A DNA stretch of 12,478 nt, from positions 102,879-115,356 of the forward strand of contig DBTN01000040.1 in NCBI GenBank assembly GCA_002307065.1. Direction: 5' to 3'. Each line of letters begins with the position of its first letter. Positions within the stretch are counted from its first letter, which is position 1. The stretch comes from Akkermansiaceae bacterium UBA1315 (GTDB taxonomy: Bacteria > Verrucomicrobiota > Verrucomicrobiia > Verrucomicrobiales > Akkermansiaceae). The position numbers and the translations under genes were made by a program. Shown here in pieces: positions 1-5,480 of the stretch. Under the pieces are notes generated by a model. That model was not told the DNA's origin, did not search any database, and worked only from the letters and a program-made list of their open reading frames with translations.

Positions 1-244
1 AGCCCACCAACGGTGGGCGATACGGGTTAGGTGGGAGAAGGTTATTGCGGTCTGCGGTTTTCTGAAATCGGACATCCTTTCATCTCGCTCCCCGTTGGGG
101 CGCAAATGTTCCGTGTCCGTTTCCCAGGGCGTTTCCCTGGGCTAAGGGGTTTCGGACCGTTGGTCCGGAAGACGGTGAAATTCATTCCGGGCCGAAGGTT
201 TGGAAGTTTTTAGTCCGAGCTAGCGGCCTGGAGAATTCATCCTG

Positions 245-272
245 ATCCCGGGCCGAAGGTCTGGGATTTTTT
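245..272 (+). terminator. Terminator-like hairpin with T-tract
   Basis: Positions 245-254 and 258-267 can pair as a 10-bp stem with two G-U pairs around a GAA loop. A run of six T follows directly (267-272). This has the form of an intrinsic terminator for rightward transcription, for example from a gene left of the window running toward fabV. It lies in the repeat array, so it may be only a repeat hairpin. It would not serve fabV, which is on the other strand. Confidence 0.4.
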
Positions 273-274
273 AG

Positions 275-293
275 CCCAGGGCAACGCCCTGGG
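275..293. repeat. CCCAGGG/CCCTGGG hairpin
   Basis: A perfect 7-bp stem (8 if the next pair is counted) surrounds a CAACG centre. It is the inverted form of the hairpins at 123-141 and 436-454, so this motif recurs three times within 330 bp. Confidence 0.7.
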
Positions 294-528
294 AAACTCG
301 TCGCCCAAATCGCAGCCCACCAACGGTGGGCGATACGGTTTAGGTGGGAGAAGGTTATTGCGGCCTGCGGTTTTTTGAAATCGGACATCCATTCATCTCG
401 CTCCCCGTTGGGGCGCAAATGTTCCGTGTCCGTTTCCCAGGGCGTTGCCCTGGGCTAAGGGGTCGCCGACCGTTGGTCCGGAGAGATGGTGAAATGAATG
501 CGAGGCCGAAGATTTGGGATATTTTAGC

Positions 529-1719
529 TCACTTCAGCGACGGAACACCGATGGAGGTGTCCGTATCTTTCGAATAATCCACGCCTTCCAAGCCGAAGCC
601 GAAGAGTCGAAGGAAGCTGGATTGATAACCTTCGAAGTCACCGAGCTCGGCGAGATTTTCAGTGTTCACTTCGTCCCAGCGCTTGCCGACGATGGCTTGG
701 ATTTCAGGAGTCATTTCCCAATCATCAACCCGGATGCGGCCGGCTTCGTCCGGTTGCGGGTTGCCGTTGTAGAGGCGATCGCGGAGCAGACGGTCCATTT
801 GTTCGATCGTGTCTTCGTGCGAACCGGCGGCTTTCATCGCCTTGTAGAGCAGGGAAATGTAAAGCGGCACGACTGGAATCGCGGAGCTCGCTTGGGTGAC
901 GAGCGCCTTGTTTACGGAAACCCAGGCTTTGCCTTTCAGCGGAGCAAGTTTGGTATCGAGGGCTTTTTGGACGCGTTCGAGATCTTCCTTGGCGCGGCCG
1001 ATCGTGCCGTTTTTGTAAATCGGCCAAGTCACTTCCGGTCCGATGTAAGAATACGCGACGGTTTGCACGCCTTCGGAAAGGACATCGGCGGCGATCAATT
1101 CGTCCATCCACAAATCCCAATCTTGTCCGCCCATGACGGCGATTGTTTGGTCAACGTCATCGCCCTCGGCGGGTTCGATGGTGATTTCATTCACCACACC
1201 GGTCGTGGTGTTGAGGTTCTTGTTGGTATAACTTTCGCCCACCGGTTTCAGCACGGATTTGTAAACTTCACCGGTTTTCGGATCGGTGCGGCGGGGTGAG
1301 GCGAGGCTGTAGATCACCAGATCGACCTTGCCGAGGTCTGCTTTGATCGCGGCGATCGTTTCTTTTTTCACTTCATCGGAAAAGGCATCGCCATTGATCG
1401 ACTTTGCATAAAGGCCTGCGGCGGCGGCTTCTTTTTCGAAAGCGGCCGAGTTATACCAGCCAGCGGTCGCGGTGCGGTCGCCTTCGCCGGGACGTTCGAA
1501 GAAAATCCCAAGCGTTGCGGCGTTCGAGCCGAAGGCGGCGGCGATCCGGGAGGACAGGCCGTAACCGGTGGAGGAGCCGATCACCAGAACCTTTTTGGGG
1601 CCGTTTTCGATCAGTCCGCGGTTTTTCACCACGGCGATTTGTTGGGCAACGTGTTGGGCGCAACCTTCCGGGTGAGCGGTGGTGCAGATGAATCCGCGGA
1701 TCTTGGGAGCAACGATCAT
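529..1719 (-). CDS. fabV: FabV-type trans-2-enoyl-ACP/CoA reductase (NADH)
   Basis: This 396-residue protein matches the FabV/TER family along its whole length (family members are about 400 residues). FabV reduces the enoyl thioester in the last step of each fatty-acid elongation cycle in the cytoplasm. Visible signatures are the N-terminal AHPEGC segment, the nucleotide-binding VLVIGSSTGYGLSSR stretch (residues 44-58), Glu75 in GIFFERP (the acidic residue that favours NADH over NADPH in this family), YSLASPRRTDP near 137-147, and the catalytic Tyr235-(X)8-Lys244 pair in IYKNGTIGRAK. VSVNKALVTQASS and the C-terminal YxSSFLRLFGF region also fit. The ATG at 1719 gives the family's usual N-terminus (MIVxPKxRGFIC). 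No clear Shine-Dalgarno precedes it. The last residues, TSIGVPSLK, are encoded by a hairpin-forming sequence next to the repeat array and look unlike the family's usual tail. FabV is a triclosan-tolerant alternative to FabI. Identification is secure. Confidence 0.95.
   Translation of the reverse strand: MIVAPKIRGFICTTAHPEGCAQHVAQQIAVVKNRGLIENGPKKVLVIGSSTGYGLSSRIAAAFGSNAATLGIFFERPGEGDRTATAGWYNSAAFEKEAAAAGLYAKSINGDAFSDEVKKETIAAIKADLGKVDLVIYSLASPRRTDPKTGEVYKSVLKPVGESYTNKNLNTTTGVVNEITIEPAEGDDVDQTIAVMGGQDWDLWMDELIAADVLSEGVQTVAYSYIGPEVTWPIYKNGTIGRAKEDLERVQKALDTKLAPLKGKAWVSVNKALVTQASSAIPVVPLYISLLYKAMKAAGSHEDTIEQMDRLLRDRLYNGNPQPDEAGRIRVDDWEMTPEIQAIVGKRWDEVNTENLAELGDFEGYQSSFLRLFGFGLEGVDYSKDTDTSIGVPSLK
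541..563. repeat. Hairpin within the 3' end of fabV
   Basis: CGG-ACACC at the left pairs with GGTGTCCG at the right, with one bulged A and a GATGGA loop. It lies within the last codons of fabV (reading TSIGVP) and next to the tandem repeat array. It may be a captured intergenic hairpin serving as the C-terminal coding tail, or may stabilise the 3' end of the mRNA. Confidence 0.55.
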
Positions 1720-1859
1720 AGTCGGGGAGAGGGTAGTGGACCGAACCGGTCAGGCAACTGTTTTTCCGAAGGCGGGGAAATCAGAGATTCCGTGGGAGAT
1801 TTTTGCCAGGAGCGCCTTGGCTCGAAAGATTGCCTTGGGAGAAAAAGCGAAAAAAGAGC

Positions 1860-1902
1860 GTCGATATTTTATCGACTATTCCTTTCGACATTTTGTCGAA
1901 AG
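1860..1902. promoter_or_regulatory. Two tandem operator-like dyads, TCGAYATTTTRTCGA
   Basis: GTCGATA-TTT-TATCGAC (1860-1876) and CTTTCGAC-ATTTT-GTCGAAAG (1882-1902) share the core TCGAYATTTTRTCGA, and each is a perfect dyad. Their centres lie 24 bp apart, at about 1868 and 1892. The AT-rich centres and paired occurrence look like binding sites for a dimeric repressor. They lie about 140-185 bp upstream of the fabV start and some 330 bp upstream of the GYF gene. The bound protein cannot be named from sequence. Confidence 0.5.
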
Positions 1903-1940
1903 AACCGGTTAAAACGCCGGACAGAATGTCCCGGTGAATA

Positions 1941-2168
1941 GCGTTCAGAATGAACGCGCTCCTTTATCGCGCACCGCTGGCGCGGAAATATAAAGAGTAA
2001 GGAGAGTGGATCTTCGGTCCACTCGATTCTGTCGGGGGGAGCGCATCTTCGGAAGAGTGTGGACCGAAGATCCACACTCCTTAAAGGCGGGCTTTCGGGA
2101 AATGCGGCAAGGAGGGGCGATCTCCGAATCGCCCAGTGCAATGGTGTTTAAGAGGGCGATTCGGAGAT
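1941..2168. repeat. Cluster of strong intergenic hairpins
   Basis: Successive perfect stems are: GCGTTCA-GAA-TGAACGC (1941-1957); a 5-bp CGCGC stem (1968-1984); GAGTGGA with a TCTTCGG loop (2004-2024); a 9-bp GAGTGTGGA stem with a CCGAAGA loop (2055-2079); and GGGCGAT with a CTCCGA loop (2115-2134). In addition, 2120-2134 is a perfect 15-bp inverted repeat of 2154-2168 with a 19-base loop. The stems at 2004-2024 and 2055-2079 carry the same GTGGA stem and complementary loops, so they are copies of one element in opposite orientation. They resemble REP-like dispersed hairpins rather than one terminator, since no T-tracts follow. Confidence 0.75.
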
Positions 2169-2192
2169 GGGCCTTGCTTGGGCAGCGCCGGT

Positions 2193-2221
2193 TTGACTTT
2201 GTTTGAGGGAGAGGGCAGGAT
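2193..2221 (+). promoter_or_regulatory. Possible sigma70-type promoter before the GYF gene
   Basis: TTGACT at 2193-2198 is followed after 17 bases by CAGGAT at 2216-2221. The -35 is good and the -10 is weak. It would leave a leader of only some 5-10 bases before the ATG at 2236, which is short. Weak call. Confidence 0.25.
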
Positions 2222-2235
2222 CGCGGGACTTTCCC

Positions 2236-2784
2236 ATGCAGTGGTACTATTCGAAAAACAGCACGCAACTCGGACCGGTTCCGCAGGAAGAATTGATGGC
2301 AAAAGTGACCTCGGGGGAAATCCTGGCGAGTGACTTGGTCTGGAAGGAAGGCATGCGCGATTGGCAACCTGCGGGGGAAATTCCGGGATTGAAGGCGCTG
2401 ATGGGGCCGTCGCAACCGATGAGTTCCCCGGTTTTTCCGCAGGTGGATGCTCAACCGACTCAAAGCTCTCCGATGCCGGCTCCTGTTCCAGCGCCAGCGC
2501 CCTACGAGATGAACCGCCCGCCGGCGACCTCGGGATTGGCGATCGCGAGCTTGATTTGCGGGATTTTGGGACTGGTGACGTGTTTTCCGATCTTCGGAAT
2601 TCCGGCGGTGATCTGCGGGCATCTGGCGATGCATCAAATTTCAAGACATCCTCAATCGATCCCAGGTCGCGGCTTGGCGATTGCCGGTTTGGTGATGGGC
2701 TATCTGTCGATCCTGGTATTGGTCGGGCTGATGATTTTTGTCTTCTTTTCGATGGTTGAGGGTTCCTCAACGAGATTCTATTAA
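2236..2784 (+). CDS. GYF_2-DUF4190 membrane protein
   Basis: This 182-residue protein starts with a GYF_2 (DUF4339) domain at about residues 1-50: it opens WYY and continues GPVPQEEL, VWKEGM and DWQPA, the family's typical pattern. GYF domains are known to bind proline-rich peptides, and this one is thought to be an interaction module. A proline/glutamine-rich linker follows (about 56-96, including PAPVPAPAP), which could be its own ligand. Residues 97-172 form a DUF4190-like membrane domain with two hydrophobic segments (about 99-128 and 147-172) and the typical SGLAIASLICGILGL and GRGLAIAGLVMGY stretches. The ATG at 2236 is chosen because the domain begins immediately. A TTG at 2203 is in frame but adds only low-complexity residues. 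The next gene starts 8 bp after the stop, so the two are probably co-transcribed. Function unknown. Confidence 0.85.
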   Translation: MQWYYSKNSTQLGPVPQEELMAKVTSGEILASDLVWKEGMRDWQPAGEIPGLKALMGPSQPMSSPVFPQVDAQPTQSSPMPAPVPAPAPYEMNRPPATSGLAIASLICGILGLVTCFPIFGIPAVICGHLAMHQISRHPQSIPGRGLAIAGLVMGYLSILVLVGLMIFVFFSMVEGSSTRFY

Positions 2785-2792
2785 AAAGAGTG

Positions 2793-3200
2793 ATGAAAAA
2801 AGACCGGGCGCTCGGGGTGGTGATCGGAGCGCTTGTTCTGGCCTTTTTAGCGTTTCAATTGGCTCAGCGCGGGCCGGCAGGGCTGGGTTATCCCGGGTGT
2901 CCGTTTCGAGGTTTGACCGGTTTGAATTGTCCTGGTTGCGGGATGACGCGGGCGACCTATGCGACGCTTCACGGTGAAATCGGTCTGGCGTTTCGGAATA
3001 ACGCGCTGGGAATGATTCTGCTGCCGCTTCTGGCGGTGGGTTTTGGAGTTCAAGGATTCGCCTGGATTCGGGGGAAACGGGCGGAGTTCTGGCCAAAAAT
3101 CGGAACGCGAGGGGTGTGGATCGTGCTGGGGATCGTTGGGCTTTTTTGGATCTTGCGAAACATTCCGCAGTGGCCGTTTACGCTGTTGGCGCCGTTGTGA
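2793..3200 (+). CDS. DUF2752 family membrane protein
   Basis: This 135-residue protein has an N-terminal hydrophobic segment (about 6-24). The DUF2752 signature TGLNCPGCGMTRATY follows at about 42-56, preceded by GCPFRG, so Cys36, Cys46 and Cys49 form a short conserved cluster. Two further membrane helices lie at about 71-93 and 107-122. The C-terminus is short. The cysteine cluster sits next to a predicted membrane surface and could bind metal or form disulfides, but the family has no established function. The ATG at 2793 is used; a GTG directly before it is also possible. It lies 8 bp after the GYF-DUF4190 gene. Such domains are often found close together in Verrucomicrobiota and related bacteria (general knowledge), which suggests a two-subunit membrane unit. 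Confidence 0.85.
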   Translation: MKKDRALGVVIGALVLAFLAFQLAQRGPAGLGYPGCPFRGLTGLNCPGCGMTRATYATLHGEIGLAFRNNALGMILLPLLAVGFGVQGFAWIRGKRAEFWPKIGTRGVWIVLGIVGLFWILRNIPQWPFTLLAPL

Positions 3201-3262
3201 GCCGGTGAAAGTTCTAAAATTACCGCTCTTGCCGGGAAGGATTCGCCGGGCTAAACCCACTC

Positions 3263-4009
3263 ATGCCCTTGCTCCTGGGAGTCAACATCGACCACATCGC
3301 CACGCTGCGGCAGGCGCGATATGCCCACACACCGGATTCACCCAATGCCGAACCATCGCCGCTTCAGGCCGGTTTGGACGCGCTCGAAGGCGGTGCGGAT
3401 TCGTTGACGATCCATGTTCGTGGGGATCGGCGGCACATGCAGGACGCCGACGCGTTTCGCATCCGCTCGGAGGTTCCGCTGCCGCTGAATTTTGAAATGG
3501 GGGTGACCGAGGAAATGATCGGCATCGCTCTGAAGCTGAAGCCGGATTTCGCCTGTCTCGTTCCAGAATCTCGGGAGGAGGTCACCACGGAGGGCGGATT
3601 GGATGTGACCGGCCGTTATGATGCGACCCGCGACGCGGTCCAGCGTTTGCAGGACGCCGGGGTGATCGTGAGCCTTTTTATTGATCCGGATCTGCCCCAA
3701 GTCGAAGCGGCGATCCGCAGTGGCGCGAAAATGATCGAACTTCACACCGGTTGTTTTGCGAACGCGATGGGATCGGAAGTGGATCAGGAAGTGGACCGGT
3801 TGATCGCTGCGGCGCGACTTGGCCACGAAGGCGGGTTGCAAGTGAACGCCGGGCACGGGATCAATTATACCAACCTGAACCGGTTGTTTGTCGTGCCTCA
3901 TTTGGCGGAGTTCAACATCGGGCACAGCATCATTTCCCGTTCCACCCGAGTTGGTCTGACGACGGCGGTTCGGGAGATGAAAGAACGAATGGCCGCTTAT
4001 CCTTTCTAA
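3263..4009 (+). CDS. pdxJ: Pyridoxine 5'-phosphate synthase PdxJ
   Basis: This 248-residue protein matches PdxJ end to end (E. coli about 243). PdxJ condenses 3-amino-2-oxopropyl phosphate with 1-deoxy-D-xylulose 5-phosphate to make pyridoxine 5'-phosphate, the ring-forming step of the DXP-dependent vitamin B6 route. Motifs include LLGVNIDHIATLRQAR at the N-terminus and SLTIHVRGDRRHMQDAD. His51 there, Glu78 in LNFEMGVTEEM and His198 in VNAGHGINYTN are the likely equivalents of the E. coli catalytic His/Glu/His set. EEVTTEGGLDV, the phosphate-binding ELHTGCFANA and FNIGHSIISRS complete the barrel. An extra stretch of a few residues after RYAHTPDS makes it slightly longer than E. coli PdxJ. The ATG at 3263 gives the family start. 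acpS follows after 3 bp, the same gene order as in many Proteobacteria. Confidence 0.97.
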   Translation: MPLLLGVNIDHIATLRQARYAHTPDSPNAEPSPLQAGLDALEGGADSLTIHVRGDRRHMQDADAFRIRSEVPLPLNFEMGVTEEMIGIALKLKPDFACLVPESREEVTTEGGLDVTGRYDATRDAVQRLQDAGVIVSLFIDPDLPQVEAAIRSGAKMIELHTGCFANAMGSEVDQEVDRLIAAARLGHEGGLQVNAGHGINYTNLNRLFVVPHLAEFNIGHSIISRSTRVGLTTAVREMKERMAAYPF

Positions 4010-4012
4010 CAG

Positions 4013-4396
4013 ATGCGTATCTTCGGCATAGGAATCGACGTGGTGGAAGTGGAACGAATCGCCGATGCGATCGCGCGCCATGGCGAGCCGTTTCTGGCGC
4101 GTCTTTTCACCACGGCGGAACGGAATTACTGCGAAGCGCAGAAAAAGCCGGCGCTTCATTTCGCCGCCCGTTTTGCGGCGAAAGAAGCGGTTTCCAAAGC
4201 GCTCGGGACCGGAATCGGTGGGGACGCCGGTTGGCTGGATCTTGAGATTACCCGCGATCCGTCGGGTGCGCCGAAGCTTTGTTTGAGCGGAGCCGCCGCG
4301 GAATTTGTGAAACGCAATCAGATCACCGATGTGAGCATTAGCCTCAGTCACGCCCGAGAATATGCTGCCGCGAACGCCGTGGCAGTCGCCGAATAA
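4013..4396 (+). CDS. acpS: Holo-[acyl-carrier-protein] synthase AcpS
   Basis: This 127-residue protein has the usual length for AcpS (about 120-130). It transfers 4'-phosphopantetheine from coenzyme A to a serine of apo-ACP, turning on the carrier for fatty-acid synthesis, and acts as a cytoplasmic trimer. The two metal ligands are visible: Asp9 in GIGIDVVEVERI and Glu58 in ARFAAKEAVSKALGTG. The C-terminal SLSHAREYAAANAVA strand is also typical. It starts 3 bp after the pdxJ stop, so translational coupling is likely. hemB begins 19 bp downstream. FabV, coded about 2.3 kb away on the other strand, acts on substrates carried by the ACP that this enzyme activates, though the two genes are not in one operon. 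Confidence 0.96.
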   Translation: MRIFGIGIDVVEVERIADAIARHGEPFLARLFTTAERNYCEAQKKPALHFAARFAAKEAVSKALGTGIGGDAGWLDLEITRDPSGAPKLCLSGAAAEFVKRNQITDVSISLSHAREYAAANAVAVAE

Positions 4397-4415
4397 ACTT
4401 TACCCCTTTCCTGTT

Positions 4416-5408
4416 ATGAACCTTCCCATCCGCCCTCGCCGCAATCGCCGCAGTCTCGCCATCCGTGCGATGGTTCGTGAGACGACCCTGAGCCCGAACG
4501 ATCTGATTTTGCCGGTCTTTTTTCACGAAGACGCGGAAGATACACCGATCGCTTCGATGCCCGGTTGCACGCGTTGGTCGATCGAAAGCTTGGTGCGAGA
4601 AGTCGCCGAAGTGCATGCGCTCGGTGTGCCGGCGGTCGTGCTTTTCCCGAAGATCGAGGAAGTTTTGAAAAATCCGACGGCGGATGAATCGTTCAACGAC
4701 GAGGGTTTGGTGCCGCGGGTGATCCGTGCGTTGAAAGAAGCGATGCCGAGTTTGTGTGTCATCACCGATGTGGCGCTCGATCCTTATAATTCGGACGGTC
4801 ACGACGGAATCGTCCGGCGAAATGAGCGAGGGGAAATGACGATCCTTAATGATGAAACCGTTGAGGTTTTGTGCAAACAGGCGCTCAGTCACGCACGAGC
4901 CGGAGCGGACATCGTGGCACCGTCGGACATGATGGACGGCCGGATTTCCGCCATTCGCAGTGCGCTGGATGCGGAAGGATTCACGGACGTCTCGATCATG
5001 AGTTATACCGCGAAATATGCTTCCGCTTTTTACGGTCCATTCCGTGGCGCTCTTGATTCGGCACCGAAAGACGGCGATAAAAAAACCTATCAGATGGATC
5101 CGGGAAATTCGCGCGAAGCGATTCGTGAAACGTTCCTCGATGAGGCGGAAGGCGCGGATATGTTGATGGTGAAACCGGCCGGTCCGTACCTTGATATCAT
5201 TTTGAAAGTTCGGGAATCCTCCCAGCTACCGGTCGCCGCGTATCAAGTGAGCGGTGAATATTTGATGCTGAAAAGCGCGTCGTCCGCCGGTTGGCTCGAT
5301 GAGCGGGCGATCGTGCTGGAATCGCTGACCGGGATCAAGCGTGCCGGGGCGGATATGATTCTTACGTATTTCGCCAAAAGCGCCGCGCAGTGGCTGAGCG
5401 GGAAGTGA
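4416..5408 (+). CDS. hemB: Delta-aminolevulinic acid dehydratase (porphobilinogen synthase)
   Basis: This 330-residue protein matches HemB in length and sequence. It condenses two 5-aminolevulinate molecules to porphobilinogen in heme and other tetrapyrrole synthesis. The N-terminus (RPRRNRRSLAIRAMVRET) is the usual HemB arm. The two active-site lysines are Lys200 in SYTAKYASAFYGPFR and Lys253 in LMVKPAGPYLD; APSDMMDGR lies between the metal loop and Lys200. The metal-site loop reads DVALDPYNSDGHDG (about 118-131). It has no cysteines, so this is not the zinc-cysteine type but the magnesium/potassium type seen in many bacteria. NSD replaces the more usual TSH in that loop, a small oddity. The ATG at 4416 is chosen because it starts the family N-terminus. 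An in-frame ATG at 4362 would overlap acpS by 35 bp. A 72-bp gap follows. Confidence 0.97.
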   Translation: MNLPIRPRRNRRSLAIRAMVRETTLSPNDLILPVFFHEDAEDTPIASMPGCTRWSIESLVREVAEVHALGVPAVVLFPKIEEVLKNPTADESFNDEGLVPRVIRALKEAMPSLCVITDVALDPYNSDGHDGIVRRNERGEMTILNDETVEVLCKQALSHARAGADIVAPSDMMDGRISAIRSALDAEGFTDVSIMSYTAKYASAFYGPFRGALDSAPKDGDKKTYQMDPGNSREAIRETFLDEAEGADMLMVKPAGPYLDIILKVRESSQLPVAAYQVSGEYLMLKSASSAGWLDERAIVLESLTGIKRAGADMILTYFAKSAAQWLSGK

Positions 5409-5480
5409 AATTTTCGTGGAATGCGATCATCTGATAGAACTGGCGTGGGCTTTGCCGCTCTGCTAGAAAACCGGTGACAA

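Larger units (their letters stand above)
1..527. repeat. Tandem duplication of a hairpin-rich unit, period 313 bp
   Basis: Positions 1-213 and 314-527 are two copies of the same sequence. Over the first 150 bases I find only five mismatches (at 26, 51, 62, 78 and 134). After about 150 the copies diverge more and the second gains one base. Each copy carries short GC-rich palindromes with tiny loops: 7-bp stems with an AAC loop at 2-18 and 315-331; CCCC-GTT-GGGG at 90-100 and 403-413; a CCCAGGG/CCCTGGG stem at 123-141 and 436-454; and a GGACC-GTT-GGTCC-type stem at 153-167 and 468-478. Positions 214-313 are a spacer holding two more hairpins. The left copy starts at the window edge, so the array may extend further left. 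No plausible gene lies here: the open frames beginning GEGYCGLRF in both copies simply follow the repeat. Confidence 0.9.
189..527. repeat. Three copies of a ~25-bp GGCCGAAGGT element
   Basis: A short element beginning GGCCGAAG, continuing with a run like YTGGGAT and ending TTTTAG occurs at about 191-213, 251-274 and 503-527. The first and third copies belong to the 313-bp tandem unit. The middle copy is an extra one inside the spacer, so the array has sub-repeat structure. The third copy ends one base before the complement of the fabV stop codon. Confidence 0.75.
1720..2235. other. Divergent intergenic region, no gene seen
   Basis: These 516 bases separate fabV (-) from the GYF-domain gene (+). 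I see no credible coding frame. The fabV-proximal third (1720-1860) holds only a small GACCG-AAC-CGGTC dyad at 1739-1751. The middle holds the tandem TCGA-type dyads. The right half (1941-2168) is a hairpin cluster. Any fabV regulatory signals and the promoter of the eight-gene plus-strand run should be here. Confidence 0.7.

Noticed and set aside
1..530. CRISPR array
   Set aside because: There are only two long tandem copies with internal palindromes, not short direct repeats with unique spacers, and no cas genes.
31..577. Plus-strand open frames at 31-213 and 344-577 encoding nearly the same peptide (beginning GEGYCGLRF)
   Set aside because: The similarity is explained by the 313-bp DNA duplication. 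The frames run through palindromes, diverge at their ends, and the second runs into the antisense of fabV.
514..1299. 261-residue open frame antisense to fabV
   Set aside because: It lies wholly opposite a clearly conserved gene in GC-rich DNA and has no recognisable domain, so it is a codon-bias shadow.
1739..1751. GACCG-AAC-CGGTC dyad just upstream of fabV
   Set aside because: A 5-bp stem containing the over-abundant ACCGGT word is not strong enough evidence for an operator.
3338..4351. 337-residue open frame antisense to pdxJ and acpS
   Set aside because: Both genes on the other strand are full-length conserved enzymes. The antisense frame is basic, low in hydrophobic pattern and has no motif.
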